From the NCBI RefSeq assembly GCF_030936135.1, contig NC_082603.1:20426880-20490879 (forward strand): a DNA stretch of 64,000 nucleotides, read 5' to 3'. The notes beneath the pieces were generated by a model, which did no database searches, had not been told where the DNA came from, and saw only the letters and a list, made by a program, of their open reading frames with translations. Source of the DNA: Gavia stellata (lineage: Eukaryota; Chordata; Aves; Gaviiformes; Gaviidae). A program made the translations under genes and the position numbers. This document shows, piece by piece, positions 13,801-23,552 of this stretch; position 1 is the first letter of the stretch, and each line of letters starts with the position of its first letter.

Positions 13801-14402
13801 GGCTTCTCCAGCAAACAGCTTAAAATGTCTGTTCCCGAAGAGAACTGACACCAAAGAGAAATGCTGCTGCTGCTACTACTACTTCTCAGCTCTAGATGGC
13901 TGGGCAGTCAGCAGAGAAGGGCATATGTCTTGCTGAAAGAGACATAGAGGAGACTTCCACACAGCACACTTCTCGCCATCAGGCACTGGTTCTGCAAAAG
14001 GCACTAGCAGACAGGTGAGCAGAGGCAGAGTATTGGTAACAGTGCTACCACTTGCTTCAGTCTCTGGTTGAGAGGAGAAATCAATGGAGAAAGGTATAGC
14101 CCTAACTTAACTAGCTTCTGCATCTCTCCATTGTTATACAGTCCTCCCACATATCATTTTTAATCAATTCAGTGCCTGAGACTCTTCTAGTTCAAAGTTG
14201 AAATACAGTAAAAGTAATTGAGAACAGGGAAGGTTTGATAGGAGCAAAGATGGAGGTGCCCACCCTTGCCAACCGCCTTAAGTCAAAGGAAAACTACAAT
14301 CAAAATCCATGTGCTGTTTACATAAACTGAACACTATGGATTCACTTACTTTTTGACATCCAGAGAGCCATTTTCCTTGTTTTCCATGTCAACAGTTAGC
14401 AT
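4679..14402 (-). CDS. SAMD13: Sterile alpha motif domain protein SAMD13 (complete, 3 coding exons)
   Basis: The coding sequence joins complement 14402-14350, 10251-10140 and 4822-4679 (53 + 112 + 144 nt), giving 102 residues plus a TAG stop, the same length as the short human isoform. The N-terminus reads [18 protein letters not shown], followed by [15 protein letters not shown], then the SAM domain (about residues 30-95) with [29 protein letters not shown] and [17 protein letters not shown] domains are helical modules that mediate protein-protein or RNA contacts; the specific role of SAMD13 is poorly defined, so none is asserted. All introns have GT/AG ends and the phases match. The start is the first ATG of the conserved N-terminal exon. 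The gene follows PRKACB on the same strand, as in human. Identification rests on remembered human protein sequence and is close to certain. Confidence 0.95.
4823..10139 (-). other. SAMD13: SAMD13 intron 2
   Basis: A 5.3-kb intron with donor GTAAAT next to 10140 and acceptor TATAG next to 4822. It contains the DNAJB6-like pseudogene near 6340-7010, on the same strand as the host. Otherwise I see only AT-rich unique sequence and short chance open frames. Confidence 0.85.
6340..7010 (-). pseudogene. DNAJB6-like HSP40 (DnaJ) pseudogene
   Basis: A decayed copy of a class-B J-protein. The 5' part encodes a recognisable J domain (about 7000-6770): [20 protein letters not shown], then [19 protein letters not shown] and [10 protein letters not shown]. 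The HPD tripeptide needed to stimulate Hsp70 ATPase is replaced by CPE. About 180 nt further on, the tail shows [15 protein letters not shown], a GNFRSV block and [10 protein letters not shown], matching the G/F-S region and the conserved C-terminal motif of DNAJB6 and its relatives. The middle G/F-rich part is replaced or shrunken, and the two parts lie in different frames. No introns interrupt the matched parts, which suggests a retrocopy, but no poly(A) tail or target duplication was found. DNAJB8 or DNAJB2 are alternative parents. It is not expected to encode an active co-chaperone. Confidence 0.82.
10140..10251 (-). CDS. SAMD13: SAMD13 coding exon B
   Basis: 112 nt: one nt completing an Asn codon, then 37 codons. 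It encodes the conserved [13 protein letters not shown] linker and the first part of the SAM domain ([20 protein letters not shown]). Acceptor CTTCGCAG, donor CAG|GTAAAT. Confidence 0.95.
10252..14349 (-). other. SAMD13: SAMD13 intron 1
   Basis: A 4.1-kb intron between the N-terminal exon and the SAM-domain exon, with donor GTAAGTG. It holds a perfect 14-bp tandem duplication at 11461-11488. No transposon or RNA gene was recognised. Confidence 0.85.
11461..11488. repeat. 14-bp perfect tandem duplication
   Basis: The unit ATATAGTGCCTCCC occurs twice head to tail with no mismatch, inside SAMD13 intron 1. A simple slippage duplication with no evident function. Confidence 0.9.
14350..14402 (-). 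CDS. SAMD13: SAMD13 coding exon A (start codon)
   Basis: Seventeen codons plus two nt from ATG at 14402, encoding [17 protein letters not shown] and matching the human N-terminus closely. The donor is A|GTAAGTG. A plausible acceptor (pyrimidine run then TTGATCAG) lies at 14435, so the full exon, with some 5'UTR, is probably 14350-14434. Confidence 0.93.
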
Positions 14403-15579
14403 GGGGAGGATAGAGGTTTCTTTTACTTCGGCAACTGATCAACAGGGGGGAAAAAAGCTGTGTTTAATTATTGGTAGTATGAAAAGAGCAACATATTGTA
14501 ACAGAAACAAGCATTCTACAAGGATGCAACCATGTTTCCACCTGAGCACAAAGGTGCTGTCAAAGACTGCTTTCCTCAGAAGCCTGGCAAAGCCGATAAT
14601 AGCTAATGAACTAGGAAAAGTTGACCTGTGCTTCAAACACAAGAAATATTTCATGCCTGAAAATCAAGGAAGGTAATGTTACATTTGATCCTTTTTGAAA
14701 CTAATAAAGTTTTGATCAAACTATATATTCATACACATAGAGACTGGCCTACAATATACAGCTAGATATCAAGAGGGTTTATTATGCCTTCAGTCACCCT
14801 GTTATACAGAGGACCCAAACAGATGCACGATATTATCCCTAGCAAGGTTTTGAAATCCATAGCCTTGTTTTACAAATGGGGAATCTGGGATACAGATGAG
14901 CACAAAGTGACTTATACCCAACTCACACATAAAGCTGGTAAGCTGAGTTACAAATTGAGTCCTGAACTCCTGAGGCCTAAATCAGTATCTTATCCATACG
15001 AGCATCCTTCCTGCACTAGCACAGTTTCTTCTATAGGTACGGTATACTGAACTCTGAAAAGGAAAGGAACATATGAAGGACATGGGAGAAAGTCCAGCTG
15101 GTTTCCCTTGTCACAGCATGCTGGAGTATTTTCACCATACAGCTTTTTCCACCACTCCACAGAACATGCAAAAATGACCCAAGCCTTTTCTTTCTGTTCT
15201 CATGTAAGCCATTTCTATTTCAGAGAGCACCAAAGAACTGACCAAGGACTCAGATGTTCTTGCTGTAGCATTAATGGATGCCAACGAAATGTCACAGAGC
15301 TCTGGGAAGTACAGAATAGGGAGATCACACTCTTCAGCTACAACTTTGCAAAAATACAGGACAGCAATTAATGCTGCTGCTAAAAAAAAGAAGAAAAAAA
15401 GACCCTTTATTATACAGCTAGCAGCATGTAAAGCACCAAGAAAACAGTAACAAACTAATCGAAAAGATGCTTCTTCCTGTACCGCTGACCAAATAACTCA
15501 ACGCATTCCCTCAAGCCACTTCTTGGTTCACCTGAGGTGACTGCAAAACGACAACCGCACCAGCCGATCTGCGGAAGGT

Positions 15580-16400
15580 CCCCTCGCCCCGGCCGCGCAG
15601 GACCCGGCAAGCCACCGCGGGCTCGGGGCAGGGCACCTTCCGCGGAGCCCATGGCCCCGCGTAGCCACCCGGGCTTCGGGGGGCTCCCCTTCCCCGCCAG
15701 CGGGCGAGGAGACGGCTCCGCCGGGACTGTGTGACACGCGTTCACCATTTTACAAGCATCTCCGAAACCGCTCGCCAGGCAGCACTGCACCACATTGTCA
15801 TTTTTTGGCTGGGGGGGTTGGGGGGAAGTAAGACAGAAAAACCTACCTACGAGCAACTAAACCAAAGCATTGCTACAGGCTGCTCCGGAGCGGCGGAGCC
15901 CCCGGCTCCCGCCCCCCCCCCCGCCGGCAGCGGGGCGCTCTGAGGCGGCTCAGTTTGACACCGGGCAGCAGCCCCGCCTGGCTCCCGGCCCGCGTGACGC
16001 GGCCGCCACACACGGCCCTCACCAACCGCCGCCCGCGTCATGGCGGCCGTTTTAAAGGCGCAGCGCTGCGCCGCCCCCCCCCGCGCGGCCGGGGGCCCGG
16101 GGCGCCGCGGGGTCCCCCCGCCTGCCGCCCCGCAGCAGCGCCCTTCCTCGCAAGGGCCCGCACCGCGGAGGCTCGGGAGGGCACCCCGGGACGTTTGTCG
16201 AGCTGGGGGTGGGAGGGGGGAGCAGGGACCGACGCCTCCGGGAGCGGCTTCCCTCCGGCAGCGCTTACCTGCGGGGAAGCCGCGGGCGGGGCGGCGGCAG
16301 CAGCGCCGGTGCCGGAGCGCTGCGGGCAGGGGCGGCTGCGAACCCGCCCGCGGCACACGGCCGGAGAGGAGCACTCAATGCAAGATTCATGACTTGAGTT
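15580..16400 (-). promoter_or_regulatory. CpG island, probable SAMD13 promoter and first non-coding exon
   Basis: A sharp rise in G+C and CpG density against an AT-rich background, about 1.2 kb upstream of the SAMD13 start-codon exon. Within it a strong minus-strand donor, CCGCAG|GTAAGC, places the 3' end of a likely first non-coding exon at 16269. A second possible donor (GTAG|GTAGG) ends at 15847. Long open frames occur here on both strands, the longest 175 codons, but they have the Ala/Pro/Arg/Gly composition of translated CpG islands and match no family. Assignment to SAMD13 is by position and strand; antisense transcription from the same island is possible. Confidence 0.7.
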
Positions 16401-18859
16401 TCTTGGGACCTCCTTGTAAACGTTTCTACTCCTCCTACCAAACGGGGTGTATGTGGCAACGCTAAGAGTGGGGGGAAAGGGAAAAGAATCACAGATGTTT
16501 TTTGAAGGACGCAGTAGGTTATCGGAGGAAATTTTACACAAGATGGGAAATAGGAACAGCCAGATCTCGGAAAATTGATAAAGTTACATAGAATTCATTT
16601 CTAGAATGAGTTCGTCAACTTGCGGCTTGGCGTTCTCTGGAACCGGAGCATCGGCAGGATCAGGCTGAGGGGGAAGAGGAGTGACGAGGGACAGCACAAC
16701 CGTGCCACCACCGCCGGGCCACGGCCGGACCGGGGGAAGAGAGGAGGTGGAGACAGCGGTTCTCGGGGACAGCTGCCTCTCTTGCTTCTGCACTACACCT
16801 TATTTCACAAGGAGATCCACAGATACCCGCGGGGTTTGCTGTGCAGTAAGGTACAACTCAAAGTGCCTACAAATGACCAAGTCTGGCCCACTGGCAATAA
16901 AATCTCGCCTGCAGAGAGTAATACAAGTTTTGCCAAGTTTCTCTAGCAATTGCACTTTTTGTTTTCTTTATTACACTAATTTTTCATTTCTTCTTCCGAA
17001 TTTCCCTTGATTCCGGATGTTTTCTAATGGCACAGAAATGTCACGTGGATGACATGCGGTCAGTGCTAGGGAAATGAAGCAAACAAAACCACCCAACCAA
17101 CATACCCTGCCTTCCCCAAGGACGGGCTTTGCAGACTTCCCCTCAGCACCAGGGCTGCGTCCCAACCACAACTCACGTGCAGTGACCTTCTGACCAGCCT
17201 TAACAGTCTGGGTTCGTGCAAATTTGTGGGATGTCTTACTTGCAGAATTTCCTTCTGAGTCAAGCCACTCAAATTACACCCTTGCTGTTCACTGCAAGGC
17301 AAGGGGGACATTGCAAACTACCTGGGGATTCGTACAGAACCAACTGGTGACTTCAGCCTGATTCTTGCAGAGCAAGTCACGGCTCCGTGACACGAGTGCC
17401 CCAGCCGGCACTGACGGACAGAGCCTGCCGGCCAGCAGAGCAGGGGCGCAGGGCTGTCCCAGGCACCGTGCATCTGTCTCACTCCCAGAAGCAGCTGACT
17501 GCATCCTGGCTGCACTTGTGAACAGAGATCCAAATCACCTAGCTGCTAACCGGACACAGTTACAAGCACTAAAATCACAGGAAAAGTGCACTTTTGTGCA
17601 AAGGACTGTAGACGTGACTTCCCTGCCCATTTCATTTTGCCTGACTTAGATGCTGCCAAATAAATAACCAAAGCTGGCAAAAGCTATGCGAATAATGGGA
17701 CTCCAGTATCGATAGGAGTGTTGAGAACGGAGAGCAGTGGGAGTCTTCACTGCTTTGGATTTTGAATAAATGCAGATAAACAAGTGAAATAGAGTATTAA
17801 ACATACTGCACCCTGAAGAAAACCCTCTTTACTTCACATCCCAAAGCGTACTGTAAAATGTGACATATTTGTGTTGGACAAGCTGTGCCAGGCTTTTTTG
17901 TCTCTCAAGAAATGAGCGTTCTAAATGAGGCCATAATGAGTTTTCTACATCAGCTGGTTTCTAACTTTGGTAATGAACTGACATTTGAGGATACAAATAT
18001 AAACCAGCTATTTTACTCACACTCTCCCCTTCCTTCCATCATGTTCTTCAATTAATCCTTAGAGTATCCGAAGTGAGGCTCACACAGCGTGTGTGTTCCG
18101 TCTAAAAGACCTTGAACAGCAGAGAGAGGAATTTTAAGAAAACGGGCTATGGAAAAATTCAATGTGGAATATGATCTGTGGTTTGTATTTTCATTCATTG
18201 GGGCAAGGTAATTTAATTAAAACGAGATTATGTCTGGAGGGAGACAAAGCGGGAAAGTGAATTAGACTTCTGTTTGACTATTTGCATCCCGCTTCTGGCA
18301 AAAAACGATTCCAGGCCACGTGGGGAAGAAAGCGAGGCCAGGGTTGGTAGATCCAGGTTAAGGGGTCAACCCTGTGTGTTTCTGAACTTCTGCTGATACA
18401 CAAGGAGGAATGCGCAGAAGTCGGTTTAGATATCGGACACCAATTGACCCTGTTTTCTGGGTATGGGAAAATGCCAGTTTTCTACTGAAAAGCTGTTATT
18501 TTTTTTGTCCCTGGAAGTGACAGCAATACATGAAGACAAAACGCATCGCGCAGGTGTGGCAAAGGAGAGCGTAGCACCCTGTTAGCTGTGCAGCGGGTAC
18601 TGAATTTCAGCTCCCCCAGTGCAAAACAAAGGCCTTTAAACCTTTCTTATTCCCGTGTCCTGGGTAAAAACATGGTTAAGCGTTTCCACAGGGAAAGTTA
18701 AGTGAGAAAACAAGGAAGGACTTTTGTGGTTTCACGTTGAGGGACGCTAGGAAAGCTCCTCTACCTACACTAGTCTTACGCAGGGTAGAATGGATTACAT
18801 CCGTGTATAAAATACGTATTTCTTTGTCAACAACGACTGCGCGTTCTAGAGTCACCCCC
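16401..18859. other. Intergenic segment between two CpG islands
   Basis: Unique sequence of intermediate G+C. A small CpG-containing patch lies at about 16620-16760. No exon, RNA gene or transposon was recognised; the short open frames look like chance. Confidence 0.5.
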
Positions 18860-19130
18860 GGGCACAAAGGCGAGCGGTGGAGGGCCGGGCCCGCGCAGGC
18901 CGGGCCGCCTGTCAGCCGCCTGTCAGCCGCCCTGGGCGCGAGGCGGCAGTAACGGCCGGCGGGACCGTTACCGCCCGCGTCCCGGCCCCCGCCCCGCCAA
19001 TAGGCGCCAGCCTGGCAGCCGCGGGGCCTGCTGGGAACCGAAGTCCCGCGGGGGCCGCCCCGCAGCGCTCCCTCAGGCCTGCGCAGCGGGGGGGCTGCCT
19101 GCCGCCCCTCCTCTCACAGGCGCTGGCGGT
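18860..19130. promoter_or_regulatory. Second CpG island, orphan promoter candidate
   Basis: About 270 bp of very CpG-dense sequence. It carries an inverted-orientation CCAAT-type core (CCGCCAATAGG near 18995) and, near 19030-19050, a segment whose minus strand reads GGACTTCGGTTCCCAGCAGG. That resembles the ZNF143-type promoter element with its TTCCCAGCA core. Both motif types are typical of housekeeping or bidirectional promoters. No known gene starts here; the nearest are SAMD13 (4.5 kb away on the minus strand) and the PRKACB 3' end. It could be an alternative far-upstream SAMD13 promoter or the start of a non-coding RNA. A 12-bp tandem repeat (GCCGCCTGTCA-type) lies inside it. Confidence 0.6.
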
Positions 19131-19579
19131 GAAGGGCCTGGGATGTGGCTTTCAAAGCAGCTAGTTGCAGTTGCTAACGGAACTATAGCGTGGAATAAAC
19201 GCTGGAAGGTGCTGTGCTTTTCCTCTGGGCGCTCAGGGAGACATTTCGGGGCTGGCACTGGACATTTGTAGTTCCTGGCAGCCAGATTGGAAATGCTGCT
19301 CGCCGTGAGGAAGAAAGTAAACCAGAGACAGCCAAAATGCTGAGAGATTTCATCCAAACGTGATTAGTGTCCAAAAATCATCAACTTCTCTTAATGTGCA
19401 GCACTGGGGGCAGGGGAAAGAAAGGGGACACAGATGGTTTTTAAGTAATTCTTGCCACATATGTGGAAGTGACACGGGTTTAAGATGACTGCTTGCCACC
19501 CAAGCTGCATTAATTTATAGCTATTTCCAGTCTATTAATAACAGCAGTCTAAAAATCCCTTTTACATCATTTCCTTCCT

Positions 19580-20175
19580 AGCAATATAGGACTAAAAAGG
19601 GACCTTCCAGGCCATGGAGTTTGATCTCCTGCCATCACAGGCAAACCCTCACATAACCACATCCGCATCTAGTGCTGGTTTTGAGCCCGTAAGGAATCTC
19701 ACCCCACTCCGCCAGTCAGAAAGCTTCTGTCAAGCTCGCCTTTACTGGTGGTTAAGAACTTTTAATTTACAACTTGAAAAATACATGAACAGTTTATACC
19801 TATTTGTTCCTGTAGTATTACTGTTTAGTTTAATAGTTGACTTCTCTGTTTCTCTGGTATTTACTTTCTTATACAGACTCAGCTGTCTGAATGACCATAG
19901 CCCTTTTAGACTCTCTCTGTAATAAGCTCTGCATTTGCTGAGCTTGTTCCCCTTTCCTCTTTGTGCACATTTGCCTTCCGGGAGCAGACATTTGGAGCAG
20001 CACCCTGGGGTGCAGTAGGGTCTCAGCAGTACCTTCTACCTTCCCTCTCTGCTCTGAATAGCCCCTAGCTCCACACTACACTTATGGAGGTCTTTCATCA
20101 CACCCATATGGCACTGATGATTTTAGACATCCTAGGATTCTAAGTACCTCAGGGTCTTTTCCACAGTCCCTGGCA
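19580..20175 (-). mobile_element. Ancient CR1-like LINE 3' fragment, antisense
   Basis: The plus strand starts with the reverse complement of a CR1-type 3' end (AGGGACCTTCCAGGCCATGG, then CCTGCCATCACAGGCAAACC). It continues with a block characteristic of old sauropsid CR1 copies (ACAGTTTATACCTATTTGTT, CTCTGGTATTTACTTTCTTA, TACCTCAGGGTCTTTTCCAC). The element's sense strand is therefore minus. It is heavily diverged with no intact frame, far older than the CR1 at 23553. The subfamily is not assigned and the boundaries are approximate. Confidence 0.6.
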
Positions 20176-20672
20176 ATTACTGTACACCCAGAAAGAGGCA
20201 AAATCCCTGTTACTGGTCCAGGTTGCACCTTTCCAACACTTTACTCTCAGAAAATTGCCTTTTCTCAGTTAAGGTCTTTTCCACTCCAGTCCATATTCTT
20301 TCTAGTTTGCTTGAATGGAATTTTGCCACTTACCTTGCTCCACAGCATCGACAGCTTAATACCTGTTGTCCTGCTCTCCCTTCTCTACTTAGGCATTGCA
20401 TAGAGGAATAAGGGACAGTTCCCAGCAAGGTACTCCAGTCTGCCCACAGAGTCCAGCAACGAAGCTCCTCTCTTCGGTTCTGCCTTGGCCAGGAAGGTCA
20501 TCTAAAAGCCATCCTGTGTCTTCTTCACCACCCCCTTCTGACCTGCCAGGGTTTTCTACATGGCTGAGCACTGTCATGTTGCTCTGAAGTTCTGCATAAA
20601 GCCTAGACAAAAGGTCAAAGACAGCATTGGTGTGAAGCAGGTGTGGAGGGAAGGCAGGCAGAAAACCTGTGG

Positions 20673-20677
20673 CAAGG
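20673..20677. repeat. LTR target-site duplication, left copy
   Basis: CAAGG immediately before the first TG of the LTR, identical to 20820-20824. Confidence 0.88.
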
Positions 20678-20819
20678 TGTGGTGGGTTGACCCTGGCTGG
20701 ACACCAGGTGCTCACCAAAGCTACGCTATAACTCCCTTCCTCAGCTGGACAGGGGAGAGAAAATATAACGAAAGGCTCATGGGTCGAGATAAGGACAGGG
20801 AGATCACTCAGCAATTACT

Positions 20820-20824
20820 GTCAC
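20820..20824. other. LTR interior position cross-check
   Basis: This interval lies inside the LTR and is not itself a target duplication. The right copy of CAAGG is at 21820-21824, and wherever 20820-20824 is given as the duplication in this annotation, 21820-21824 is meant. Confidence 0.9.
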
Positions 20825-21071
20825 AGGCAAAACAGGCTCGACTTGGGGAAATTAGTTAAATTTATTACCAATCAGAGTAGGATGACAAGAAATAAAACCA
20901 AATCTGAAAAGCACCTTCCCCCCACCCCTCCCTTCTTCCCGGGCTGAACTTCACCCCTGATTTTCTTTACCTCCTCCCCCTCCAGCGGTGCAGGGGGACA
21001 GGGAATGGGGGTTGCGGTCAGTTCATCACACATTGTCTCTGCTGCTCTTTCCTCCTCACACTCTTCCCCTG

Positions 21072-21410
21072 CTCCAGTGTGGGGTCCCTCCCACAGGACA
21101 CAGTCCTCCATGAACTTCTCCAGTGTGGGTCCTTCCCACAGGCTCCAGTTCTTCATGAACTGCTCCAGCGTGGGTCCTTTCCACAGGGCCCAGTCCTTCA
21201 GGAACAGAATGATCCAGCGTGGGTCCCCCGCAGGGTCACAAGTCCTGCCAGCAAACCTGCTCCAGTGTGGACTTCTCTTTCCACGGAGCCACAGGTCCTG
21301 CCAGGAGCCTGCTGCAATGCAGGCTTCCCATGGGGCCACAGCCTCCTTTGGGTGCATCCACCTGCTCCAGCGTGGGGTCCTGCACAGGCTGCAGGTGGAT
21401 ATCTGCTCCA
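21072..21410. repeat. Minisatellite of about 45 bp inside the LTR
   Basis: Units begin CTCCAG(T/C)GTGGG at 21072, 21118 and 21163, followed by more diverged units near 21210, 21259, 21310 and 21361. The first spacings are 46 and 45 bp; later units are slightly longer. On the minus strand the repeat reads as an open frame with recurring W-GPTLEQF-type peptides, a consequence of a period close to a multiple of three. Confidence 0.85.
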
Positions 21411-21819
21411 CTGTTAACCTCCATGGGCTGCGGGGGGACAGCCTGCCTCACCATGGTCTTTACCAGGGGCTGCAGGGGAATCTCTGCTCCGGCGGGTGGA
21501 GCACCTCCTTCCCCTCTTCTTCACTGACCTTGGTGTCTGCAGAGTTGTTTCTCTCACATATTCTCACTCGTCTCTTCTCTGGCTGCCATTACACAGTTTT
21601 TTTCCCCCTTTCTTGACTATGTTATCCCAGAGGCACTACCACCGTCGCTGATGGGCTCGGCCTTGGCCAGCGGCAGGTCCGTCTTGGAGCCAGCTGGCAT
21701 TGGCTCTATCAGACACAGGGGAAGCTTCTAGCAGCTTCTCACAGAAGCCACCCCTGTAGCCACCACCACCCCCCCACCCCCCCCCCGCTACCAAAACTTT
21801 GCCATGCAAACCCAATACA

Positions 21820-21824
21820 CAAGG
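21820..21824. repeat. LTR target-site duplication, right copy
   Basis: CAAGG immediately after the terminal ACA of the LTR, identical to 20673-20677. The pair fixes the insertion boundaries. Confidence 0.88.
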
Positions 21825-23552
21825 ATACAGCGGAGTGACTTGTATCAACCTGGCACTCATTTCTAAGGCAATTAAACTGAAGCATGTGATTAAGTACTAG
21901 GTCAAAGCCAAAGAGCCAGTCAGCCTCAATTTCTGTTCCACGCAGTTACCTGGGTACACTCTTATAAAGTAAAAAACAGGGTCTGTAGATGTGCAAAAAG
22001 TTTTGTAAAAGCTTTGGGTTTCAGGATCAGCGGATGGGTTAAGAAATCTGCAGGTGCACAGTGCCGAATCAGCAACACAGCTCCCTTGCTGCAAACCTGG
22101 ACGGGAGGAGCACTGCTCAGATTTACTGACAAGGCAGTAATTAACAGGATGGCAAAGACCCTCTGTTTCGTCCTGATGGGGACTCCCTTACATCTTTGCT
22201 TTAGTATGCTAAGGTCCTTTTCACACAATAAGGATTATCCTACTTTTTTTTGTAATCGTATGAATCTCCAGTAAGATGACTAGGGTTGCACCCTCTTCAC
22301 ACCAGGCTAAAAATGAATGTGTACAGCAGCTGACTACAATGCGAGGCCAGTGGTACCCTTCTGCTTTTGCTTCCTCCAGTTTCCAAGACTGAATTGCTTA
22401 AATAAATCTTCCTGCACGTGAATTATATCCACTTCACTGAGAATTTCCTGCCCTAGTTATTTTGTTGTGCTCTTCCTTATTCTGGTAGTTGCTCATATTT
22501 AATAAAGCTACTGTCTAGACTTAAACCCTTGTTATTTTAAAGCTTATGCTTTATATATATAAAAAAAATCATTGTATAAAACACAACTCATTCTGCCCAT
22601 ACTAGCAGTAGTACCTGCCACATATTTGCCTAGATTGCGATAATGTAGCAAGAAGCTTATAAAAAGTATTCATATGAAATACCAACATTGTAAACCAGAA
22701 TCCAGCCTAATAAATATATTTTATATAAATATGACTCAGACATCTCAGTGAAATAGCTGTTAAATCTATGGGAAATCTGAAAGGTAGCACTTTGGTTGTA
22801 TGAAGTGAGGCAAATGAAAAAGTGCAACATGCTGATGCATACAAAAATGTAAAAACAGAGTTATAGAAAGAAAAACATCAATAAAACATGAGCAGAAATC
22901 TCAACTATATTTCAAACATTACATTAAGAAATTAGTGCTAGTTTTTTTCCCACTTTGCTAGGAAGCTTTTTTTTCCCCAGGAGTGAAGAACCTGCCTATC
23001 ACTGAAAAAACATCAAAAGCTTGATTTGGACACCTTGGCGGCGCAGTGACCCACTTGGTGACTAGTGGTGACAGTGTGACAGTGCGACTCACAGGTGCTT
23101 TTGCTGCAGGGGAGGCAGGTACCTGACTTCTGCCAGGCAGCTTTCCCCTGCAGTGGTCTCGGGGTCGGTGCTGTGCACTTCTGCTCCTCTTCCTTGTTCT
23201 CCAGACAATATTTACAGGGGTAAGGCTGTCATCTTCTTAATAACAAGACAGTCCTGGCTGTAAAGTTGACTTCCGATACCTCGCCAGCCTCCCATACGAG
23301 CTTTTACATCCCTGGATGCTGTGCCTGGGAACTGGGCCCAGTACAGACTCCTGTGGAAGCCAGCGTACCTATGAGCCCGCTCAGCGCTCACACACCTTTT
23401 CAAGAGACAGAGGAGACCCGCACCCAGACTGAGGGAACATCCATCGTAGACACCTAGTCCACAAGCTGGAAAATATTTTCTGCAGGGACAACCCCAAAAT
23501 ACCTCCTCCATTTCTAAAAATCCTAACTTATGCATTATTTTTATAAATAACT
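21825..23552. other. Intergenic segment
   Basis: Unique, mostly AT-rich sequence between the LTR and the CR1 element, with a GC-richer stretch at about 23030-23480. No gene or named repeat was recognised. Confidence 0.5.

Larger units (their letters stand above)
20678..21819 (-). mobile_element. Solo LTR of an avian endogenous retrovirus
   Basis: 1142 bp bounded by TGTGG...AATACA, keeping the TG...CA ends of an LTR, and flanked by the perfect 5-bp direct repeat CAAGG (20673-20677 and 20820-20824). A 5-bp target duplication is usual for ERVL-class elements. No gag, pol or env sequence adjoins it, so the internal part was probably lost by LTR-LTR recombination. AATAAA on the minus strand at 20861-20866, together with remembered bird LTR sequence, suggests the sense orientation is minus. 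The interior holds a 45-bp-period minisatellite (21072-21410), and a C-rich tract lies near 21770-21787. Open frames on both strands run through the minisatellite and are not viral genes. The family name was not verified. Confidence 0.9.

Noticed and set aside
15847-16541. Long open frames on both strands in the CpG island, up to 175 codons
   Set aside because: Ala/Pro/Arg/Gly-rich composition typical of translated GC-rich sequence; overlapping frames on both strands; no domain. Treated as promoter sequence.
21005-21616. 203-codon plus-strand frame and 179-codon minus-strand frame
   Set aside because: Both lie inside the solo LTR and are generated by its roughly 45-bp repeat; neither resembles a retroviral gene product.
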